A stretch of 64,000 bases of DNA. Source: Trifolium pratense. Its lineage: Eukaryota; Streptophyta; Magnoliopsida; Fabales; Fabaceae. The notes under the pieces are model-generated. The model was not told the DNA's origin. It worked only from the letters and a program-made list of their open reading frames with translations, and searched no databases. Location of the stretch: contig NC_060065.1 of the NCBI RefSeq assembly GCF_020283565.1, positions 24,664,409-24,728,408 of the forward strand, in the 5' to 3' direction. Both the position numbers and the translations under genes were made by a program. Shown here piece after piece: positions 1 through 12,474 of the stretch (positions are counted from its first letter, which is position 1; every line of letters starts with the position of its first letter).

Positions 1-1278
1 CAACAACGTTGGCACATTCGCCAGTTGGATGTGAACAATGCGTTCTTGCATGGTAAACTTCAAGAAACTGTATACATGCAACAACCACCAGGATTTCATC
101 ATCCAGATTACCTTGACCATGTTTGCAAGCTAAAGAAATCCTTGTATGGCCTAAAACAGGCCCCTCGAGCTTGGTTCACCGCCTTACATTCCTTTTTACT
201 CTCCTACGGGTTTGTCAACTCCAAGTCTGATCCATCATTATTCATCTACCTCAAAGGTGATGTCAAACTCTACACCTTGGTATATGTTGATGACATTTTA
301 ATTACAGGTAACAACGATCAAGCAATTGTTAAGTGCATTTCAACACTAGCCACTAAGTTTTCAATCAAAGACTTAGGATCCATTCACTTCTTTCTTGGTG
401 TTGAAGTCATTCCTACTACTCAAGGATTATTTCTAAGTCAACACCAATATATTCATGACTTGCTTGATCGCACAAAGATGAAAGATGCAAAGATTGTTCA
501 TTCACCGATGTCAACATCCTCTCCTCTTACTACAAATGATGGTACAAGTGCAGCAAATATTACGGAATACCGAAGCATCATAGGGGCTCTTCAATATTTG
601 TCCATGACAAGACCTGACATAGCCTACACCGTAAATAAGCTTGCACAGTTCATGCAACATCCATCATCAACACACTTCACAGCCTTGAAAAGACTTCTTC
701 GGTATCTCAAAGCCACCATCTTTCATGGACTTCATTTGAAGAATTCTTCTTCCCACAATCTTTACGCATTCAGTGATGCCGATTGGGCTGGAAATCGGGA
801 TGACTATACATCCACGTCTGCACATATTACATTCTTTGGTGGGAACCCCATTTCTTGGAAGTCTTTTAAACAAAAAGCTGTTGCAAGATCATCCACGGAG
901 GCCGAATACAGAGCTCTAGCATCTGCATCCGCAGAAGTTCTATGGCTGTCATCACTTCTCTCTGAACTTCATGTAAATTTACCCACAATTCCTACCATTT
1001 ACTGTGACAATCTCGGTGCCACTTACCTCACCGTCAACCCTGTCTTCCATAGTCGCATGAAACACATTGCTATCGACATTCACTTTGTTAGAGATCATGT
1101 CCGCAATAATAAGATTCGGGTTCAACATGTTTCCACTAAAGATCAACTTGCAGATTGCCTCACAAAACCCCTGTCCAGGCATCGACATCAAGACCTTCGA
1201 TTCAAGATAGGAGTATCTGACGGTACCCCTATCTTGCGGGGGCGTGTTAAGGTTACAGAATCAAGACAGTCAAGTTAA
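1..1278 (+). CDS. Ty1-copia retrotransposon pol polyprotein, C-terminal part (reverse transcriptase and RNase H), 5' end outside window
   Basis: This is the end of a copia-type polyprotein that copies element RNA into DNA. The frame is already open at base 1, so the start lies to the left; the first methionine-like position is not a real start. Visible copia signatures are QLDVNNAFLHG at the left edge, LYGLKQAPRAW, the catalytic YVDDILITG at about bases 280-310, then the RNase H core with SDADWAG, SSTEAEYRAL and the KHIAIDIHF block. No frameshift or stop interrupts the 1.25 kb that is present, so this part is intact. The frame runs about 30 bases into the 3' LTR before TAA. Family assignment rests on these motifs and is secure; the exact lineage is not resolved. 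Confidence 0.93.
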   Translation, partial: QQRWHIRQLDVNNAFLHGKLQETVYMQQPPGFHHPDYLDHVCKLKKSLYGLKQAPRAWFTALHSFLLSYGFVNSKSDPSLFIYLKGDVKLYTLVYVDDILITGNNDQAIVKCISTLATKFSIKDLGSIHFFLGVEVIPTTQGLFLSQHQYIHDLLDRTKMKDAKIVHSPMSTSSPLTTNDGTSAANITEYRSIIGALQYLSMTRPDIAYTVNKLAQFMQHPSSTHFTALKRLLRYLKATIFHGLHLKNSSSHNLYAFSDADWAGNRDDYTSTSAHITFFGGNPISWKSFKQKAVARSSTEAEYRALASASAEVLWLSSLLSELHVNLPTIPTIYCDNLGATYLTVNPVFHSRMKHIAIDIHFVRDHVRNNKIRVQHVSTKDQLADCLTKPLSRHRHQDLRFKIGVSDGTPILRGRVKVTESRQSS

Positions 1279-1477
1279 GAGATATTATGAGATTCACCAT
1301 TTAAGATGAGAGTTATTTTAGATCAAACAATCAAATCAAATTGTAATTAGTTAGAGGAAATCAAGCAATAATTATAGGAAGCAATGATTAGGATATCAAA
1401 ATTGCTTCTATATATTGTACCAATATACAATGTGAATAATATAGAAAAACATCATTTCATATCTGTTTCTTTATACA
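1245..1477 (+). repeat. 3' LTR of the Ty1-copia element
   Basis: A polypurine tract (TTGCGGGGGCG) ends at 1244 and is followed directly by TGTTAAGG, the usual 5'-TG of an LTR. The proposed end is the CA in TTATACA at 1477. The interval holds a TATA-like run and AATAATATAG-type polyadenylation-like sequence. The partner LTR and the target duplication lie left of the window, so the right border is inferred. Confidence 0.65.
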
Positions 1478-2725
1478 AATACTCTTTTAAAGGTGGTTTT
1501 TTATAAAAAATAAAAATTGAGTTTCTTATGAAATAGGGTAACATAATGGCAAATTCTAATATGGACGACTACTTCAAGTGGTCCATGGTAGACAAGTGAT
1601 CAATAATATTATAATCAAAATGAATTTTACAAAATTTGTCGTTGGATTGAAAGTTTATATCATATAAATTATCCATAATTTTTTTTAGAGAAATTGAAAA
1701 TCATTTTATATGTTACTGAAACCTATTAAAATTAACGGTTCATTATTTTTATTAAATGTCGTTAATCTTTGATATGTCTCAATAACATAATATTTGATTT
1801 TCAATAATATATCGAATAATTTTCAATTTTTATGTATTTTACACATAAAAATTAAGCAACTTTTTTTTATTAAGTACTTTTAAAAATATTGTTTGGCCCA
1901 ACTTCTCCTTTAATAGAGTAAAAAATCTAAAACAAGTCGGGCCAAACAAGGTACGGTTTAGTCTAACTTTTTTTCTTAGAAGTAAGAAGCTAAACAACAA
2001 TTTTTAAAAACTCTAGTAAGAAAAAAGCAGCTTCTATATTTTATGAATAATTATAACATATTATCAAACATATCTTTTAACCTTATTATAATAATAAATA
2101 AATAAATAAAAAAAAAAAAAAACTTTTAACTTTTCTTTTTAAAAAGTAAGATTTACTAAACAACTTTAATTTTAGTTTTAAAACTATTATTCCTAGCTTT
2201 ATGGTTAAAATAATTTCTATACCTAAAAAAAATTGGGTCAAACGAAACTTAAGACCTAAAGACATCAAGAGCACGATCAAGGTTGTGTGGTCATTGTATT
2301 TGAAAAAATTAGTCATATTCAACCAATGTGGTCACAATCACAATTGCAATACAGTCAGTCATTGAGGCATCAAAATCATGAAATTGTGAGCATAGTCACA
2401 GTCGTCAGCCATTTTTTAAAACCTTAATCAGTTAAATGCTAGTTAGATTTTCTCGTGGTTAGTTACAGACTTGCAGTAGGTTTTTCTTTATATTTTAAGA
2501 AAACACTCATTCTTGATATTTTGTTCATGTATAGAATCAAAACATCAAATGCATTTCCAAAATTTGCCGTTACTAAGGCATAAAACCAAAACATCCAACG
2601 GTACACAAAGATTTACATGGTTGCATTCCACCATACCATTTCTTTTCTCATTCAATTGTTTTTTTTTCCTTTGGAATATTTACACATAAAAATGTCACAA
2701 AAGATGATACCAATGAAAGAGGTTC
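1478..2725. other. Gene-poor AT-rich flank between copia LTR and UBP26
   Basis: No protein-coding frame with recognisable motifs is seen. It contains an AT-rich dispersed repeat at about 1845-1990 and the probable 3' UTR of the minus-strand UBP26 gene just left of 2726. Confidence 0.6.
1845..1990 (-). repeat. Dispersed AT-rich repeat, copy 1 (partner near 37.86-37.97 kb)
   Basis: Read on the minus strand this stretch shares ordered blocks with plus-strand 37860-37970: a GGGCC..AACA block, then AAAAGTACTT, then AAGTTGCTTRATTTTTATG. It looks like an old MITE-type repeat. Borders are approximate and no target duplication was found. Confidence 0.5.
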
Positions 2726-5700
2726 CTAAACAACCTGAGATGAAACATTTGAAGTTAAGAGTGTTCCACGAAACCCTCCCTCGGTATGCCGTGTACCCGT
2801 ACCCTTTTCCTCGTTACACAGCTCATCTGCAAAAGATAGAATATGTCCATTTTTATACGTAACAGGAAAAAGATAAAGTGATAAAGTGAATGTATCAAAT
2901 AGCTTACCAGCAATGTCTCGATTTTCATGGATCTCAGAGTCCCTCAAAATAATCTGATCTCCAGCAAATATGTTGACGTCCACAAGTGTAGTATTTTCGT
3001 CATTGTTATCAATGGTTATATCACCTTTTTGTAGTATCTGGTTTTCTATGACAACCTGAGAACAAATACCAGATGTGGGAATAAAAAGTTAACATTACAA
3101 AGCATTGAATAGTCGGTTGCAGCAATGCACAAACCAAGACTTTTTTACCAAAAGAGTGTATTTTTTACCTTATATTACCAAACTAGTGCAGTTTTTTAAA
3201 AATTTACCAAAATGGTGTAAGTCGTCGTTTCAATGTACGACTTACACCCCACTGTATTTTTTTTTCTCAGCTTATAAGCAAAGTCGTGAATGACAGCCAC
3301 GACTTTGAATTTTTTCAATATTTTAATGAAAGTCGTCACTGCCATTGACGACTTTCAAGTTTTTAATTTTTTTTTTTATGAAAAATAGGGTAAGTCGTAT
3401 ATAAGAAATACGATTTATTTTTTTTCGTTTTTTTTTATACAAACTAAGACAATAAAAGATATAAATACAAACATTAATAATTTTTAATACATAGAAACTA
3501 TATTTAAACATTCACTCTTTATTGGGACAATTAGTTCTTTTATGTCCCTCAGTGCCACATAAACCACATTTTCTTCTTTTGTTGGGTATAACTACATCCA
3601 TCTCGTTATGTATTCTAGTTGTATTTGGTCTGCCCTATTATGTCTTCTCATATTAGGATTAGGTTTTAATGTTGGACCCAAATATGAAGTCCAATACTCT
3701 TGGCTTCCAAGAGGATGAAATTCATGCCTATAAACTTTATAGATGTAGTCCAGTGTGTAAATTGGGTCAATATAAGCACCACAATTAAATTATGTGTAAT
3801 ATTTGAATTGTGTGAAATATTTACTTATCCTTGTTATTAAATTTTATTAAAACATAGTTTGTAAAAAACAAAAAAAAAAAAGTAAATCGTTCTTCTTATA
3901 TACGACTTACCCTATTTTTCATAAAAAAAAATTAAAAACTTGAAAGTCGTCAATGGCAGTGACGACTTTCATTAAAATATTGAAAAAACTCAAAATCATG
4001 GCTGCCATCCACGACTTTGCTTATAAGCTAACAAAAAAAAAAAATACAGTGGGGTGTAAGTCGTACATTGAAACGACAACTTACACCATTTTGGTAAATT
4101 TTTAAAAAATTGCACTAGTTTGGTAATATAATGTAAAAAATACACCCTTTTGTTAAAAAAGTCACAAACTAATCCATGGGAGTTTTTAAAAGAGAGCAAA
4201 ATTTTACACAACCCCACCTCTATTTTCAGTTTATCAAGCAATCAACCCTAAAGGTGGGCCACCCTACAATCTGCCCTTTTACTATATTACATGAAGCTGA
4301 CAAGAAGCATTGATCCTATGTTTAAGAGCCTTATAAGTTATAGTTAACAATTAGGGGCTCAAAGATGGTTTTTACAACTCCCTAAAGTAACAATAACCTA
4401 TCGATATAAGCTCCATTTGGCAATATATATTTTACATGCTTGTGTGCACAAGAAAAAAAATAGCCAAAGTTTCGACAAAATTCATTGGCTGTTGGATGGA
4501 ATAAAGCAGTAGAGGCCACTCTCCCATCCAAGAATCAACAAGAATGCAACACATCATTTTGGTAAAAATATATATCGCACGTCAGTCTTTTTCTATGCCT
4601 AAATTATTGAGAAACTCCCGACCATTTTTAACCACATGAACTACTTAGTCATCCAACATTTAAACTACGAAATAATATCAATACATAACAAACTTGGCTT
4701 ACCCCAAAGGATTCCCATATCATCATTTTCAGCTGGTAAATTGATGTTGAAGCAGACACTTTTAGATTAATTGAAGTCCCATTTTTAGTCTTCCTGGAGC
4801 GTTTAGAAACTCTTCCCTTTGAAGCCTCCGAGATTGATCTAGGGACCTCCTTTCCGCGGACAAGAATTACACATATATCCTCATTGCAATAATTAAGTTT
4901 ATGCGCTAACTCACGGCTTTCTTTTTCTCCAATGCAACTTTCACAAACCTACATGTTCAAAACGGGAAAATTATAGTACAAAAGAAAATTAAATATATCA
5001 TCCAATAAAGAGAAAATGAACTTGCCAGTAAAATTAGTTCAAGAATAACAAAGATTTAGAATAATTTAAAAATAAAATATAAAAACTGTGATAAGTTGCT
5101 TGTGGAATTGATATGGGAGAATATAAGGGAGCAGATAATAGTGCAGATTCAGAAGAATAAGCTTTCGAACAGACAATTTTCAGACTTCAATTAAATTATC
5201 ACGTGGCGCAATAATTTTTGCACCAAGTTACATGCACACACACGGAAGCAGCTTTTTGAAGACAACATTACTATGCATGTGATGAAAAAAGCAAACAGGA
5301 AAATTAGAAAAATCAAGGATATGACTTCTCAAGTACAACTGGAACATCAGCATGAACAGTTTCATATAAATTAAGAGAAAATACTATATAGGATTAGTTG
5401 TCTAATATATGCATGTATGTATGTATGTATGTATGTAATTCTGATTTCTTAAAGACTTGGCTTCCAAATAAACGCACCAGAAAATAAAGATCGGGGATTG
5501 AAATAGCATATCCAACATAGTTTTGGTAGAGTTTTAGATTACCTCAGGGCAAGTCTTGATTAAAACTTGACCATTCCCACTTTCATTATTCACCTTATCC
5601 CAATTGGCCAACTGGTCCTCACATATTGCCATCTCTTCACAAGATCCAGCTATAGCATTCACCGAATCATTAATATTCTCAATCTTTGCAGATACTCCTT

Positions 5701-8700
5701 GGGTCTCAATAGCACCCCATTCTTCGCAAAAACATTTCCAATCATTCTCAGATATGATGGTCAAGCCACTGCCCTAGAATCCACAAAGTGGACAGAAGAC
5801 TGAGAGACAGGGAAACAAAACGCACTTATAGTTACAATGATAAGCAAAATGAGAGGGAAATTAATTTTCCCCCAACTTACAGAAGGCTCTCTTGGAAATA
5901 TAGCACCACGTCTGAAAATCAGTTCCGGAGGCCTTTCAATGAGTCGTGAGTGCTGAGAAACAAGCGGGTAAAAGTCAAAATCCATTCTGAAATTGCTACA
6001 GATTAAATTTGATGTTGTCATATATGTGAACTGAAGACCAAGCATAGAAAAATGACATGACAATTGAAGAGTTAAGAATCTACATCGGCAACTAAAATCC
6101 TTATCAAATTGCATAGAATACTTTTTCAAATAAGTGCAAGCCTGAAAAGTAAATCAAAATTTAACCAAATACTATGTACACTAAACTGAAAAAAAGGGAA
6201 CTCATTTGTACCACATTAACAATATGCAAAACATGATTAAAGAGCAAATGAAGAGACAATGTACCTTTTCACAGATCAGTGAACCAATCACCACATTTAA
6301 TGTTTCAGGTGTATCAGAATTCTTGCCTGTTGGGTTGACATAATTTCTCCATTTTGAAATCCAAGAGGAAGGAATTAAGAAATACTTGCAATCTAAAGAG
6401 AGTGCAGTACTTTTCCCACTGAACAGTTTCTCATGACTTTGACGCTGCTTTTGTTTTAATAACCTACATCATGAAAAAAGAACTTAGCTTAAAATCTGTC
6501 TACATCAGCTCTGTATCAATAGCAATTTAAAAACAAAAGAACCTCATAGAGTCCTCCATGCAAGCCACTTCAGATAATTCGCTACTGCATTCGGAGCACT
6601 CTCTGGAGTCTGAAGGAAAAGTAGGGCAGACCAGAACATCGTTTTTCACAGAAGTAGCATCTTCATATAAGAAGTGCCAAAAACCCTCAGGAACAAGCAC
6701 CCGCTTAGCACCAGTTGCTTGCTCAGGCATAAGTTGTCCATGTGGACAACTAATAGCTGCTGTCGGTCCAGAATCAGCTTCGGATGGAGCATCGGTGACT
6801 TTTCTTTTCCACCATTGCTGCAACCTACAAAAGTAAACTCAGCACAAAAGGCTTTCACATAGTTGCTTCTGAACTACCCTAACAACATGGCGAAGTATGA
6901 TACCCAAAAAAAAAACAGTTAGGTTTTGGATTGGGTCTAAAACACCCTTTACAAACAAAACCAATCTGTAAGGTGACGATTCCCACCACTTATGACCACT
7001 ACTTAGGTCCTATCACTATCGAATGACAGACTCTCAACACACCTTACGCTCAGGAATGAGCATCTGGAGTGTGACCCAAGTGACCCAACAGATTTAGGAA
7101 GGATAGGATATGATACCATATTAAGTATTGGGCTTAGGTCTAACCGTCTAACTCAATGCCATAAGCCTGACTTGTAAGATGAAAGATGACAACCACTTAT
7201 AACCACTATCCAAATCATATCACTATGTTAGAAATTTTCTATGGGTATTAGTGTATGTGCCCACATGTGATTTACTGCTGTATAGTGTTTGTTTAGTGAG
7301 TAGTTATCGGTTGGTTTAGTGTCAGGGATATGGATCCTCTGCTGCCTTTTTTCTCCTACCCTCTATCATGCCCATTTTATGTGTCTATCTCTCTCATCAT
7401 CACTTCTTCATTTTTTTTTTATTTCTCTCTCCTTACACACAAAAAACCACCTAGCAGCATTGCTGCCGCAGGAGGTGATCTACTTCCCTCATGCTATCCT
7501 ATTTTTTTTAGCTCTCTACTAGTACAAGTTTTGCCTTGTATTGGAAACCCTGTTGAGCATCCATATGTATTTACCCTCTCGTTTGTAATTAGCCTACTGT
7601 GCTACAAAAATGTACTATTTTCAAACACTTCTGGTGCTTTAATTAATCGATCTATTATTTGTCCAATCTAAAAAAATTCTCTGCATTTTTGCCTTCTCTC
7701 AGATAATATATAATACTGGCCCCACAAAGGCTAAAATAAAAACAATCTCCATAACAAAATAGAAAATAGAACACTTATTGCAACCACCCCTTATTCCTTT
7801 CTGTAGGAACAGAAATGAGCTGAAGAGATTTGCAATTATACCATGATCTAGACACATAGTACTTTCCGTCTTCATTTTTTCCATCAAGAATATCCCGTGC
7901 AAGTTGCTTAAATGATTCTCTTCGATCCCGGTAAGTGTCAGCTGAAACGACATTCCGAGCCCCGTCAATCAGACAATCCAAACAGCAGTCATCCTGAGAA
8001 AGTGTTGGGCCCCCACCATACTGAATTTTATGAAGCATAAAGGAAAAATGTTAATGGACATATTATTTGCAACAATCGAAAAAGAGGAAAACCACATGAA
8101 TAAATCAAAGGCAAATCTATCAATAGAAGCTCAAACTTCATGTTATTTTTATGTGCACTGTAATTCATTTTGCTGCATTCTCTTCATATCAGCACAAACC
8201 GAAAATAACCTACTGCATAATGTTATTGATGACACAGGAATGGGTTTGGATACAAATATTCTTTGTAATTTCGGCCATCGGGACGATTACTATAGTACAC
8301 TACTCAGACCCTATTTGTTGTAATCTCACATGCTCACTCTGATGAAAGGGAAAAAGAAGAAAAAAAAAAAAAAAAAAAGTCATCTACCTTACCAGTACTA
8401 TCCATCACTGTATATAGAATAGAACAAAAAAGGAGAAATCATTTTCCAATCTATCCCTTTCTCAAGCCCCATTACCAATTATAAAAGATCTCAATCAACA
8501 TTTTTCATATTGATTTAAAAGTAGCTCCCAGATCAAAAGAATGGAACTGCAACAACTAAATGCATTTACCTTAGACAGTAATCTATCCCATGCTTTAGAA
8601 GACAATCTCTTTGCCGAGGTAACCTTTGACACTGGGACTTTACCATGTGAACATTGGATAGACGCGTTGTCAATAGCACTGCATTAACATTAAAAAGTAA

Positions 8701-11700
8701 GTATTCCTAAATTAAGTGAAATAACCCTACCCTAATAAATGATACTTGAAATGTGCATCAAACTAAGGCAAGGAAATAATTTAGCCACACACAAATAAAA
8801 TATAACAATCAGTTGGTGTGTTCATGGCTAGGAATACATAAAGCATAAGCACTAACCTTGGAGTAACATTTTCGGCCCATTGGCGAAGCCAGTCACTATA
8901 AATCCAAAAAAATGGTTGTTCCAGTTGTCGTACAGAAGCTTCAGCTAAAACAGATCGAACTTCTTCTTTTCTCTCATTGATATGACTCAATTCTACCTCT
9001 TTCCTATGGTTGTACTGCTGGCAAGCATCAAGATATGAGGCATTGAAATTTTGAATCTCTTCACAAAAATGAGAAGGAAGACAATCATTGTCTTGTGCAG
9101 TAACTGAACCAGCATCTCTTTCAGTATGGGTCTCACTAAAAATTTTGCTTTGCTTAAGATGATACATCAACATATAGGCATCGCTAGATGAAAATGTACT
9201 GTCAGCTACCCTTGCTTCAGATAAATTAGAATGATCTACATCATTCTTAGCAGATTTAGAAGCAGAGGATGAAGCTTCTTTGAAAAATGGAGAATGGCCC
9301 AAGTTAGTAACAACCTCATCATCGAATTTCCACCATTGTCCAGTGTTTTCATCCTTGATGTGAGCAATGTAATGACCACTATTAGCTGCAGTTCCCTTGT
9401 GTATCAGTACAGCTGACAAGTCATATATCAATTCAGACTGAGATGGCACAGCCAATCTGTGGTGCATACTAAGTTCAGCGGGAAATGAAAATGGAGTAGT
9501 AACTTTCTTCTTTGTTGTTGTCTGTCAGAGGAAACAACAAAAAATGGAAGACATCATCAGAAAATGGACTAGTGATGCAGAAAATCAAAAAAGATATAAA
9601 ATCACTTGCATGAAGCTTGCCCAGAGAAAGAAAAAGCATGTAGCTACTAACATAGTTTCTCTCTTCAGAAAACTCATGTGTGATCACTACCCAAAGGAAA
9701 AAATTAAATTGTTTGAGAAATTAGCAATAATACACCAAGCAGGTTTGCCAAGTAAGAAAATAGTGGTCCTTCTTTTGTACAACCATCAAAAGTTATTTCT
9801 GTTTCATCTTATAAAAAAGTTAAAGCAAAGGGATACAATCATACCAACAAATTAAGTATAAACAATGAAAAACAAGGAATTTAGTTGTTTAATGCTTACA
9901 ACAACACTAATAATAAAACTCAAACTTTACAGAATACCTTTGGAAGAAAGACATAGCGCTTAAGCTGAAAATTAAGCACTTCGGGTAATGTTAGTAGCTT
10001 GATGCTGCGAGTAGCGTCAACTCTTGTTTTACATGACGCACAAAAATATTGATTGTCTCCATTAAGCTCTTCAACAGTGAGGTAGTCATCTAAGCTCTCA
10101 TCTAAACTTTTCAATCCCTTGACATTCAACTCCAACTCATAGAAGTCTTCCATTTTGGATGAAGATTCAGAGTCTTTTCCACATTGTGAACATCTTCATA
10201 ATAAAGTGAAGAAATTATAAATGTGTAGTAGTCATAAACATGACTAATGCTAGTGACACATACATCTAAATGATAGTAGAAAATGTAAGAAACTTATTTC
10301 AGAACATTGGAGCATAAAATACACGGATCAATTCTGACATATGAAACACAGAGACGCAGGTTTTGGAAAAATGTCGGACAGTTCGATTAGACACAGCACA
10401 ATGGGACAGTACAAGATATATATACACTACATTGCTGAGTCACCATGTGTGCATCAGTGTCATGTCCGGTGTCCATATAAGTTGTCATGCTCCTTAGCTT
10501 TTGGCCAATAATGAGAAAATGAGTCTGAACAAGGCAGTAAGGATAATTACATTATCAATACTAACCAGTCCTCAAAGATGATGCAGCAGCCAATTTAGCA
10601 CAAAACTATAATTAAAACATCGTTTGGTAATATCAAAAACATTTTTTCTAAAAAAATACTTCAAGGACGCCCAACAAACAACGGCAATAACTTATGTTTT
10701 ACATTGTTACAAACAGTTACATTATTCTGAAGATGTTCTCGTCTTTTTCTCTTACACATGAGTGTGTTTTGAAGAGGCAGCAGATGGGTCAGAAAATTTT
10801 AAAAATAGTTATAACATATTTGACAAAACCTATGATATTTCACACCGGTCCCCACATATAAAAATTTATAATACAATAAATTAGCAGGAAAAAATTATGC
10901 TGCACAAGTCAGCAGGTTTCTAGCAGCCAATGATTCTTACGTTGTCACATGAGACACACTTCCGCGGAAAAGATCTTGAACTATCGTCCTTGCCTTGGAA
11001 ATTTTGGAACACCTAAGGCAACCCTCAACCAACGACAGAAGCAATGTCAAGAACTCATGGCTATCCTGCTGAACTTCATTATCTAATTCCAGTGTTTTTA
11101 CAAATGGAGCAGAATCTATGAAAGTCTTTTTACTTAAATGCAGCTGTGCAAAAAGCCGAGCCAGTTGATCCAACACCGGTTCCTGCTGTAAAACATCTGG
11201 TTCTACTGAAAACAATCCTTCTCGGAAATGTTTATTCATATACAAGCATTGGAGTATGCTATTAGCATAACACGTTGCACCAAGATTTGTGAGTCCTGCG
11301 GGTGAATTAGCAGATGCACGAAGTTCCGTGTTTGGGTCAAAGCCAAGACTATCAACAAAATCAGATATCTTCTGCCATAAACCAAACTTCCGTGTTCCAC
11401 TTGGAGACGGAACCAATGCACAAAAGCAATTTGGGTTGTCTTTAGTATTAACACGACAGCCTGAACAGACCGGCTTCGTAATCATATACAGTTGATTCAT
11501 ATTATCATCAGTTGCAACACCAGTTTTGTGTATTTTCCTACACAAAGACGATAAATAAACAAACAATAAGCTTGTTAAAAAAAAATAAACCAACAATAAG
11601 TTCAAATTCCATTTCATAAGCTAAGAAAAACAAAAACAAAAACAATCACTTATATCATCACCAGTTAGTCGTACCTCCAGATTTCAGAAGTTCCACCATC

Positions 11701-11742
11701 ATCATCCCCTTGTCTATGTCTTTTATTTTTACCACGAGTCAT
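2726..11742 (-). CDS. UBP26: Ubiquitin carboxyl-terminal hydrolase 26-like (USP family deubiquitinase), 13 exons
   Basis: This is a cysteine protease removing ubiquitin; the Arabidopsis relative UBP26/SUP32 acts on histone H2B in the nucleus and affects silencing. Proposed exons, in minus order: 11675-11742, 10941-11537, 9938-10193, 8857-9521, 8570-8678, 7842-8020, 6543-6824, 6265-6463, 5881-5952, 5543-5773, 4703-4948, 2908-3055, 2726-2826. All introns are GT..AG and all phases agree, giving 1050 residues, close to the roughly 1070 of the Arabidopsis protein from memory. The Cys box [10 protein letters not shown] puts the nucleophile near residue 112, QQDSHEF follows, and the His box [11 protein letters not shown] puts the histidine near residue 357; zinc-type CxxC pairs (CSQC, CASC) lie between. 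Later exons give DUSP-like segments, and exons 11-13 a ubiquitin-like tail. The start ATG opens [12 protein letters not shown]. Intron 11 carries a MULE. The gene looks intact. Confidence 0.95.
3138..4163 (-). mobile_element. Non-autonomous Mutator-like element (MULE) in UBP26 intron 11
   Basis: Two nearly identical inverted arms of about 300 bp (3138 to about 3437, and about 3866 to 4163) begin GACTTTTTTACCAAAAG. They are flanked by 9-bp duplications differing at one base, ACAAACCAA (3129-3137) and ACAAACTAA (4164-4172). Long inverted ends and a 9-bp duplication are the MULE pattern. The core retains only a transposase C-terminal scrap. It lies wholly within an intron, in the same orientation as the host gene by its coding remnant, and does not alter the predicted coding phase. 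Confidence 0.88.
3525..3790 (-). pseudogene. MULE transposase C-terminal fragment with zinc knuckle
   Basis: On the minus strand the core encodes [19 protein letters not shown], then a broken stretch with an in-frame stop, then in another frame [16 protein letters not shown]. The latter is a CX2CX4HX4C zinc knuckle as found at the end of MuDR/MURA-type plant transposases. The catalytic domain is absent. The fragment is dead coding sequence kept between the inverted arms. Confidence 0.72.
5409..5437. repeat. ATGT tetranucleotide microsatellite
   Basis: About six tandem copies of ATGT in UBP26 intron 10. Simple repeat with no further signal. Confidence 0.85.
7226..7627 (+). repeat. Probable LTR remnant in UBP26 intron 6
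   Basis: The stretch begins TGTTAGAAATT and ends TTTCAAACA, TG..CA borders with terminal inverted bases, followed by CTTCTGGTGCTTTAATT, which resembles the leader just after many plant LTRs. Just to the left, 6963-7020 and 7186-7225 form an imperfect direct repeat around a sequence like a reversed tRNA-Met primer site (GATACCAT). So the 1-kb intron 6 holds decayed LTR or TRIM material. No clear target duplication was found. Confidence 0.4.
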
Positions 11743-12161
11743 TGTTCTACTCGTTGTATAATCCAAAACCTAACGCTGAAAAACAAGAAACTATTTTCCT
11801 TAAGAAAAAATAAAAAACCTAACACTCCTTTTCCACACCCATTACTTAAACCTAATAACAGCAAAATTAACTAAGCTATATCTTAGTTTCATATCAACAA
11901 AACTCAACAAGAAAAAAAATGAAAAGAAAAAAAAACACATTCAGATGAGAGGAAAATGAAAAATACTAGGAAAAAAAAATTAAGAAGCAAAACAGAGGTG
12001 AAGCTTGAGTGGTTACTCTGATTCTTTTTTAAGAGTGGCGGATCTCTCTAGTTCTTCGTAGAGAATCAAAGCCGAAGCGGACAGAACCCTAGAAATTCCG
12101 ATCAACAAATTTCGGGAGAAAAAACACGAATAAAACTTGACGAGAGTTTCATATATAAATG
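11743..12161 (-). promoter_or_regulatory. 5' UTR and proximal promoter of UBP26, cut by the MULE border
   Basis: Only about 420 bp separate the UBP26 ATG from the MULE target duplication at 12152-12161. Reading towards the gene there is a CT-rich leader and a possible 5' UTR intron border ahead of the ATG context. Anything further upstream that once regulated the gene now lies beyond 14.8 kb. TATA assignment is uncertain. Confidence 0.45.
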
Positions 12162-12211
12162 GAGTAATCAGTCAATTTAGTCCTTAAACTATCACTCTCT
12201 TACCAACTTAG

Positions 12212-12394
12212 TCCCTAAACTATTAAAACCAACTAAAAGGTCCATAAACTATATTTACATCCTTCAATTTAGTCCCTAAACTATTAAAACCAACTAAAAG
12301 GTCCCTAAACTATATTCACATCCTCCAATTTAGTCCCTAAACTATTAAAACCAACTAAAAGGTCCCTAAACTATATTCACATCCTTCAATTTAG
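12212..12394. repeat. Three tandem 61-bp subterminal repeats in the MULE
   Basis: Units at 12212-12272, 12273-12333 and 12334-12394 each start CCCTAAACTATTAAAACC and end CAATTTAGT, with only a few mismatches. The opposite end of the element (about 14690-14820) has a single unit, so the left arm was expanded locally after or during element evolution. Confidence 0.85.
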
Positions 12395-12474
12395 TCCCTC
12401 GGTTAACTTTTCCGTTAAGTGACTGATAGTAGTCCCTAAACTATAAAAAATACTTCAATTTAGTCCCTAAACTA

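Noticed and set aside
2086..2322. 78-codon minus frame left of UBP26
   Set aside because: Poly-Phe/Leu from AT-rich DNA, no motif, lies beyond the UBP26 stop.
5761..6129. Longer minus-strand open frame extending UBP26 exon 9 at both ends
   Set aside because: It reads through a TTTCTCAG acceptor at 5953 and a GTAAGT donor at 5880; the spliced 24-codon exon keeps phase on both sides.
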